Below, piece after piece: positions 56,989-64,000 of a DNA stretch of 64,000 nucleotides (its first letter is position 1; the number at the start of each line of letters is the position of its first letter). The stretch comes from Gyromitra esculenta (taxonomy: Eukaryota > Ascomycota > Pezizomycetes > Pezizales > Discinaceae): the NCBI GenBank assembly GCA_038503075.1, contig JBCAML010000004.1:889149-953148 (forward strand). Reading direction: 5' to 3'. Both the position numbers and the translations under genes were made by a program. Below the pieces are notes generated by a model, which was not told the DNA's origin, searched no databases, and saw only the letters and a program-made list of their open reading frames with translations.

Positions 56989-59900
56989 GGTGGTTAAGAC
57001 TAGAAGTGGTGATGCCTAGGTTGATAATAGCTAGAGTGTGGTTAGGGGTTGGATAAAGTGTATGCTTTATTTTTAAGGAATTATTATTTTATCCGTTTTG
57101 GTAGCTTAGGGGTTGACGTCAGTAGCGTTAGGGAACAAGATAGAGGTCTTAAGTGAATAGTTTTGAGGGTAGAGACTGGAACTATTTATTCCCCATAATC
57201 AAGGAAACCCATTCCGACCCAATCATCACCTCCCTCCCTCTTCCCTATTCATCACGGGAGAGATCAGTTTGGTACGTGTTCCTCAGAACAGTGAATAGTT
57301 CACGCGCTCCAAATCTTGCTGTTTTTGTTTTCACCCTACAACGGAAACGTACATTCACACCCCTGAGCCCAAAAGGGTGGCGGCCAGGTACTTGACTCGG
57401 GCGGAGTTGCGATCAGCTGGGGTCGAACAGAGATCTCAATCTTTTTGTTTTACGGCTGATGGAGAGCTTTAGGATCTTGCCTGTTACGATCATCTTTCTG
57501 GCTAGCTATAGGTAGCAGAGAGATGGAGACGGCACTGCATGTTCCAATAACTGAGGCGTGATAAGGGTGTTCAAGCACTATGCAAATGTCTGGCCGGATT
57601 CCAGCATTACGGAATCGTAAGGATTATGCCCTGCGAGCGAGGCCGGGAACCCGCGGCGAAGGTGCCGACGCAGTAAAAAAAGGGTTCCTACCCATGGTAC
57701 GTAAAAACCCGGGTCCCGGAATAACTATAACCCACTTGATCATTGGTATGTACCTCAAAAAGAGAGGTGGGGTGGAGTGGGGTCGACAGTGGTCTGTCCT
57801 AGAATCCGGTTCCCTGGCACTCTTTATAGGCACTATAGCTCTTGTCGGCCTGCAGCAGGCAGATCTTATACATAGGTACCCGTTGGTATATCGTAATTAT
57901 AGTAGGTGGTGTGTACTGTAAATGGCGGTACTTACTATTTCTCAGAGTTGACGTAGATGTGCCTTTCCGCGCGTACAGGCCGTGTCAAGATCCTTATTTC
58001 CGGTTGCGTTTTAAAGGCGTGGTGGAGACTACACATGGTAGATGAGGACTGCGCTCTGACTGCACCTGCTTGGTCGTAGGCTTCTAGAAGCTATGTGGCT
58101 GCGTGTACTCGTGGGGTGCATTATGGGGGTGAACGACTTGTGATTCTTTCTTGTCCTAGGGTTCTGCACTTGCACCACAGGGAGGCATAGTACTTGAGGA
58201 TGGCGTATATGAGGTGTGGCCTGTAGGAGACCTTGCAGTAGTACAATCGCAATCTGCGTTTCTCGGGCGCGATTGTTCCGTGACTAATATGAATAAGCTG
58301 ATAGGTATCGTGAAAGTTAGCTTCTTTTCTTGGGTTAGCTACAGTACTTGCTACAGATCATGGTTGGCGAGAGTATAGGGTTTAAGTTTCACACACTTTC
58401 GGCAGATAGTTGCTCTTATTAAATTGGTCGCCAGTCATGGGGCTATATTTAGTCAGTTATCAATGACCGTCTGGTCTGGTGGCCCTAAGTCACAGGTTTT
58501 GTGTATAAACAACTTAATCTTTTATTATTACTGGAGGAGGCCGACTTCAGAACGGGACTTAGAGACGGTATTTTGGGGAAATAAGAACTGGGGGAAATAA
58601 ATATATAGATAAGAATGTATTAATTATTCTTATGAAAGCAAACAATTGGGCTCTTCTGGGCCCTACTTTGCTCAGTGTCTTGCGTCCCGAAACGGAATCA
58701 ATGTTTAGCGAGTGATATTGTGTGATGAAACATACTTCCCCGAAACCACATAGCCCCAACGTAGTAACATAAAAAAAAAGTACAGCGCAATTTATGCCTG
58801 GAATGTGATTCGCCACTTTAGTGGCATGTCATATTAGAGAGGTATAGAGTTTTTGGTCGCCATCAATCTCTAGGTTCGATCCACTACACAAGCTGACATA
58901 TGCTATTATCTAGTTTACGAGTCATCGGGTAGAATACATGTACTATATGTGGGCTTGAAATTGCTAAGGATGTATCTCCATCATTATATAAGTCAGAAAC
59001 TTAAACCTGGTTATTGTAACTCGCTATGCTATACCTGGCATGTTGGACGATATCGCAACGTCAACCACAGCCAGTGAAATTCAAGTTCGTGGTTCAATAT
59101 TGTGATAAGCTCATTAGATGTCATGTGAGATATCATGTACCACAGATTAAGGGGATAGTATTCTAGACAAAATTATGATTGTCCTGTGTTTCAGTTCGTA
59201 GTAAGCAACCGCCACGCAGATGTGTTTTTAGTCTGAGTTCAGAAAAGGAGAACGAAATGTCACCAGGTGTTTGAAACTAATACCGTGCCACATAGTCGTT
59301 ATACCATATCCCCTTTTTGCATACGCCTGGTGAGTGAATAAATATCTCCTCCTGTAAATACTCCCCCAAATACTAGAATGCCTAGCGAAACGGTGGTTTC
59401 AAGAACGTTGCTTGTGAAAGTTATGGATGCACGTGTATGAGCTAATGAACTACGTGTATCTAGAGAAAAAACATCACTGGCATTTCTCTCGATGCAAAGT
59501 AACAAAGTGACTTTTCCAAATTGCGAGTCATTTACATGCATGTGAGTTAAATAGCTTATAATTACGATTCTGCATCTTCGCAGCTTGAACCTGACTAATA
59601 AAGCCCTCTTATCGGAACACCCAATTGCAAAGATTTATTATATATTCATCGGACGGTCTTCAATTCCCCGAGAATGCCTGCAGTATGCAAAAACCTTGTA
59701 ACTTTGGGACATACCGTAGCCAGTTCAACCAGCGAGTGATGGTCTGTGATAACAGTAATCCATATTTCCATGCGACCGCGCTTATACATGTAACATTCTA
59801 CATTTCACCCGCAGGAGCCAGAATCTTCCTTCTACAGAAAAATCCACCTCCAAACATCTGTCTGGCTAGGTCTATTTCTAGTAACTACTTGTATCCCTAA

Positions 59901-60208
59901 TCACCAATAACCCCCCCAAATGAAACTTGAATCCGTGAATTATTTTTCCCAGTGTCGAATGGTGTTGTAGGGCTTCGACCCTCGCCGGAGTTAGGACTGT
60001 GTTTTTCGGAATTAGTGCCACACAAATTCATCGCCACCCTGCTCTGCTCGGTAATCCATACGCCAAGCCTTTGAATTAGAAATCCACCACAATCATTCTT
60101 TGTCAAAAAGGGCTTTCTTATCCCTTCCCCTTCCCTTTTCCCTCGACAGAAACACCACCTAACGACTCATTTTACGATCAAACTAACCACCCAAGAAAAT
60201 CAGAAAAG
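56989..60208. other. Long intergenic region
   Basis: About 3.2 kb without a supported gene. TACATGTA at 58935-58942 and 59785-59792. The frame at 57580-57921 has a hydrophobic patch but no family signal. The last 100 bp form the RPL10 promoter. Confidence 0.5.
60117..60145 (+). promoter_or_regulatory. Pyrimidine-rich tract upstream of the ribosomal-protein gene
   Basis: A C/T-only stretch (CCCTTCCCCTTCCCTTTTCC) about 65-90 bp before the ATG of RPL10. CT-rich tracts near the start site are common in highly expressed ribosomal-protein genes of filamentous fungi. Confidence 0.55.
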
Positions 60209-61288
60209 ATGGCCCGTCGTCCTGCCCGTTGTTACCGCTACTGCAAGAGTGAGTCCTCACGATTTTTGCTGGTTATTCTTTTTTTGGGGAGGGGGGGAAT
60301 AGGGGGAGGAGAAGGAGAAGGGGAGCTAGGATCTCAGCTAGGGGAAGGACCGACTGGCATAATAGTGATGACGGAGTGTTGTTTATTGGGGGACAAAAAC
60401 AAAAAACTGACGAAATTTTTTTCAAAACAGACAAGCCGTACCCTAAGTCGCGCTTCAACCGTGGTGTCCCCGACCCTAAGATCAGGATCTTCGATTTGGG
60501 ACGCAAGCGTGCTGGTGTCGACGAGTTCCCTCTCTGTGTGCACTTGGTTTCCAACGAGTATGAGCAGCTTTCTTCTGAGGTACGTCATCAAAATTTCCTA
60601 CTTACGACACGGTACATGGTGGTGGAAAGAAGGCGCGTGTGGATTTGGAAGACTGATTGTTATGGGGAATTACTAGGCTCTCGAAGCTGCCCGTATTTGC
60701 GCCAACAAGTACCTTGTCAAGATTGCCGGAAAGGATGGTTTCCACATGAGGGTCCGGTATGTCAACCAACTCAACCAAAAAAAAGCCCCCCGAATACTGG
60801 CCTTATCGCTAACATAACTTTCTACAGTGCCCACCCCTTCCACGTCATCCGTATCAACAAGATGCTGTCGTGCGCCGGAGCCGATAGGCTTCAAACTGGT
60901 ATGCGTGGTGCCTGGGGTAAGCCGAACGGTACCGTCGCCCGTGTCAACATCGGCCAGATCATTCTGTCTGTCCGTACCCGTGATGCCCACCGTGCCACCG
61001 CTATCGAGGCCCTGAGGAGATCTCAGTACAAGTAAGTTTCTAGCCTCAGAGCTTGCTCGTATCGGATACTGACCTCATGTCAAAAATAGGTTCCCTGGTC
61101 GCCAAAAGATCATTGTCTCCAAGAACTGGGGTTTCACTCCCCTCCGCCGTGACGAGTACGTTGAGAAGCGCAAGGCTGGTGAAGTTAAGGTCGATGGTGC
61201 CTACGTCCAGTTCCTGAGGCCCAAGGGTCAGCTCGACCAGAACATGCGCAGATTCCCTGAGGCTTTCGCCGCCCAGGCGGAGGCGTAA
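60209..61288 (+). CDS. RPL10: 60S ribosomal protein uL16 (L10)
   Basis: Exons 60209-60248, 60431-60579, 60677-60756, 60828-61031 and 61090-61288 (four GT-AG introns, all phases consistent) encode 223 residues, the family length. The start [13 protein letters not shown] is followed by [44 protein letters not shown], the flexible-loop [16 protein letters not shown], and [14 protein letters not shown]. uL16 joins the 60S subunit late, in the cytoplasm, and organises the peptidyl-transferase centre and the Nmd3 release step. The first intron is the largest (182 nt). Confidence 0.97.
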
Positions 61289-61864
61289 ATGTTCTAATGT
61301 TTTTTTTCTACGTTTGGTCTTTGGGCAATGGATTTGGGGTATAAAGAAAAAACTAAACTTGTATGACATATTTTAAAAAGTTGAAAAATTACATCATGCA
61401 ATTTCTTTTTTTTTTGTTCTCTTCATCATTACTTTCGGGTTATGTGGAGTTTTAGGAGCGTGTCTCGAAATCGAACGTGATTATCGCATATACATATTTC
61501 TACAGACTACTTACTCAAAATGCACAGATCGCTTGTTGCCTAAAGAAGAAATAGTAGAATCTTTAGTGATCCTGAGCTCAAGAATCCAATGTTAGTAGCA
61601 ATTCTGGAATCGATAAGCCACAGTAACAACCAATCCCTGAAAGGTGATTATCGGATTCCAATCATAACACCCGTTACTCACACACACCTGCATATCACCC
61701 GGGCAACACTCTAAATAATAGAGTTATCTACAGCCCAACCAATACTCTAACCAGTTCGCACAACAATCACGTGCCTAAGAGCCATATACGTAACCTTAAA
61801 GATCAAGACCCAATGAGAAAGCGCACCCAAGTTGCAGCAAAAAGCAGGAAGGAATTCTGTTTAC
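61289..61864. other. Intergenic
   Basis: RPL10 3' UTR side and the 3' flank of the next minus-strand gene. Nothing else recognised. Confidence 0.5.
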
Positions 61865-62278
61865 TCACAGACACTCCTCATCCCAGAAGCAAAAAAACAT
61901 GAAGGATATAGAAATAGCAAAAACACATGACACTGCCATCGTCGTCCAAGGAAATATTCCAGCCGTGGCAGCCAACCTAGCATCGTTTGCTATGGCTTCG
62001 AATCCAGTGGTGAGGTTCTCTTTGTAGTATCTGGCACATCTTTCGAGTGCGTCTAGTGGAACATCGTCGGATATGCTGTGGAGGTGGTGGTAGTTAGATG
62101 GTATGTCTGCAAGAGTAAATGGGGGGGTGGGGGGTGGTTACAGCTTTAATATATCCTCGGTACTCGTGTTCCTTAAAACTCTGCTAACGTCTGCTCTGTA
62201 CCTGTCGGTTGAGAGCCTTATTACTTTTTGCTGTAGGACTTCTCGGTCTCGGGTTGTGGCAGGATTGTGGATGTCCAT
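61865..62278 (-). CDS. Hypothetical small protein with C-terminal membrane helix
   Basis: Exons 62278-62164 and 62106-61865 give 118 residues. The N-terminus is charged and helical (REVLQQKVIRLSTDRYRADV). The second exon has LDALERCARYYKENLTTGFEAI and ends in one transmembrane segment (WTTMAVSCVFAISISFMFFC) plus a short acidic tail. The 57-nt intron uses donor GTACCG; a donor 15 bases further would break the frame. The layout fits a tail-anchored protein. No family recognised. Confidence 0.5.
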
Positions 62279-63111
62279 TATGCAGGTTGAAAGGACTTGG
62301 GGGAGGCTGGGAGTCTTAGATGGGTGGCTTTTATGAATGGATATCTAGATGACGGATGTTGTTTCGACAAACATATGTGGGAACGAAGACCCGAGAAAGC
62401 GGGGGAGAACCGATAAGGGGGAAGGAGCAAAGAAACCAAGATACACTGTCTCGGTATATCTCTTAAGTGGGACTTAAAATACGATATTGAGATAAGATAA
62501 ACGTAGTAATGGAGGAACCCAATGGCGAGGGTAAATGAAGGATCTGGTAGAGGAGAGGTAGGCTAAAGGAGTTATGGTCTAAATGATGTACTCCTTAAGT
62601 AGGAAGCTTACGAGGAGGATTACCAATATATGTATGCACATACCCTCAGATCTGAGTTTTGATCTCTCTCCAGGTACCAATTTCGTGCGTTCGGAAAAAT
62701 ATAGTGTCAATACCTTCTGCTTTCCCTACCATTCGAAATATCGTTATACGCAAAACAAGGCACGATCATGGGCAATTGGAGGTTTAAAAGTTAAGCCTAT
62801 TAGAAATATGGATACTTTCGGAATAAATAAAAAGACACAAAAGCCTCTATTCTACTTCATTATCAGAATCAAAGAACTCCCGGCTTAGTCTCCGCTACCC
62901 ATACAACCTTAGCAAACAAATAGAAAAACACCACCACCGATAAAATTTTGGGGTTTTATGAACCACAGCAAATGAAAACTACTTATCCAATCCATGCTCC
63001 GACAGTGCTACTTCCTGTACGTAAGCTAAAATCTAATTCCAAGGTAAACTAGCACACACTCCGTTAGAAAAAAAGAATCCAAATCCCACAGTAACCATGA
63101 AAGCCTTGCAC
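62279..63111. other. Intergenic
   Basis: No supported gene. The frame at 62583-62888 is low complexity and not convincing. Confidence 0.5.
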
Positions 63112-63519
63112 TCACTTGCATGCGCATCTATCCCAATAGCAATGCCAAAGGAACGGTATAAGCAGTCCCACAGCAACTGAGAAAACCGCATATTTCCAGG
63201 AAAAGCCATTAGCACGCATATCAGCTTCTTGCAAGGGTTCGACTTTAGGGAAGATGTAGGTGTAGTAGCCTTCTGGAAAGTGTTGGCCTAAAGGGGAGCC
63301 GCTGCGGGCTTCATGGTGGTTGTTGTAGGGAAAACTACTAATTGACAGGTTAGTAAATGTAGGTAGGTAGGTAGGATAGGCTTGAAGCAGCAATATAACA
63401 TACGTTTCCGAAAACTCTTGTAGAATTTTGGATTTGGCATTGAAATCCGCGATGCGTTCTTCAATCTCCCTATCAATGAGGGCTCGTTGGGCCATTTCGT
63501 CTTGCGAGTCAGTAGACAT
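63112..63519 (-). CDS. Hypothetical small membrane protein
   Basis: Exons 63519-63404 and 63337-63112 give 113 residues from MSTDSQDEMAQRALIDREIEE. A helical N-terminus (ERIADFNAKSKILQEF) is followed by a Gly/Tyr-rich region (HFPEGYYTYIFPKVEPL) and one transmembrane helix (WKYAVFSVAVGLLIPFLWHC) near the C-terminus. The frame stays open upstream to 63888 with an RFSLSSTF segment that could be a mitochondrial presequence, so a longer start is possible. A good donor (AAGTGAGT) at the stop suggests an extra short 3' exon. Function unknown. Confidence 0.5.
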   Translation of the reverse strand: MSTDSQDEMAQRALIDREIEERIADFNAKSKILQEFSETYVILLLQAYPTYLPTFTNLSISSFPYNNHHEARSGSPLGQHFPEGYYTYIFPKVEPLQEADMRANGFSWKYAVFSVAVGLLIPFLWHCYWDRCACK

Positions 63520-64000
63520 GTTAATATTCGTTACACGGGGAGCAGGAGCAGAGAGCGAACTGCCAAGTGGAATTCTGGCTTGTGAGATAGGTGTAAATGT
63601 AGATGAGAGAGAAAACCTCTGAAGGGATAGCAACGGTAGATGGAGAGGAGGCAGCAGGGGGCCAACGCTACACTGCCAGGATGTTGATGACGACGGGCCG
63701 GACGGCAATATAAACCACATGAGGGTTAAGGGATACATATGCAGCAAACGAAAAGTACGACGGGAAGGATCGGTGCCACCACAAAGTATAAAACGAGATA
63801 TGCCCAATAGTAGTTCAGAAAGTAAAGAGGTAAAGAGGAAACTCACTACCGCATTAATGCTTGGAAGCACAACCATAAAATTGTTCATTGTCTATACTAG
63901 ATCATAGCCCATCACTCGCAACAGCTCAACCTCCAAGATGCCCTAAATCGAGAATCATGATAGTATGTGCAGGACAACAGCAAAGCTCACAATAATCATC
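63520..64000. other. Upstream flank at right edge
   Basis: Promoter or extended 5' coding of the preceding gene; otherwise nothing recognised before the window ends. Confidence 0.4.

Noticed and set aside
57580..57921. Open frame of 113 codons with a hydrophobic patch
   Set aside because: No family motif, no neighbouring exons and non-coding-like composition.
59940..60000. A possible tRNA fragment because of GGGCTTCGACCCTC
   Set aside because: No acceptor or anticodon arm could be folded around it.
1..64000. CRISPR arrays, bacterial operons or a biosynthetic gene cluster
   Set aside because: No regularly spaced repeats of that kind; gene structure is clearly fungal; no PKS, NRPS or terpene synthase signatures were seen.

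Overview
This window looks like nuclear DNA of a filamentous ascomycete (Pezizomycotina). The evidence is many short GT-AG introns (about 50-75 nt, often with a CTAAC-type branch site), an Atg11 scaffold gene, a NACHT-ankyrin STAND gene with a fungal NACHT_N domain, a chromodomain Ty3/Gypsy element, a non-LTR retrotransposon, and tRNA-Ile(AAU) genes with tiny introns. An early-diverging class such as Pezizomycetes is possible but cannot be settled from sequence alone.

Layout. 1-2080: ATG11 (minus, runs off the left edge). 3.4-4.15 kb: duplicated unknown domain, upstream copy broken. 5.15-9.14 kb: NACHT-ankyrin gene broken by a 16-bp tandem duplication. 10.0-12.0 kb: TAH18 diflavin reductase (minus). 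13.1-13.8 kb: small single-pass membrane protein. 15.5-16.06 kb: small orphan gene. 16.1-28.45 kb: a 12-kb nested retroelement block. 29.4-30.3 kb: F-box/ankyrin relic. 30.8-33.6 kb: large membrane protein with a HELGH zincin motif. 34.7-35.2 kb: TFIIA small subunit. 36.0-38.2 kb: MCM10. 38.8, 40.6 and 44.2 kb: three related tRNA loci. 39.6 kb: secreted eight-cysteine protein. 41.3 kb: C-terminal membrane-anchor protein. 42.4 kb: RNase H2 subunit B. 44.8-45.8 kb: aldo/keto reductase. 46.8-54.0 kb: three hypothetical genes, two of them membrane proteins. 56.2-57.0 kb: small three-exon gene. 60.2-61.3 kb: ribosomal protein uL16 (RPL10). 61.9-63.5 kb: two small membrane-protein genes.

The most striking region is 16.1-28.45 kb. 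A 5'-truncated LINE (16-bp target duplication, A-tail) carries eleven LTR-type insertions from two families (A and B), several nested in one another. Ten have an exact 5-bp target duplication. One is a full Ty3/Gypsy chromovirus with 446/447-bp LTRs; the other ten are solo LTRs. When they are set aside, the LINE frame reads through every junction. Both LTR families share a TATA-like box, a conserved AAGCAACGT about 50 nt downstream, and a two-part stem-loop whose stems differ in sequence but stay paired. The complement of AAGCAACGT lies 2 nt past the 5' LTR of the full element, where a primer-binding site belongs. That arrangement matches self-primed (Tf1-like) reverse transcription.

The housekeeping genes are unlinked in function. 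The STAND gene, the F-box/ankyrin relic and the orphan genes cluster around the transposon block, as is usual for fast-evolving accessory DNA.
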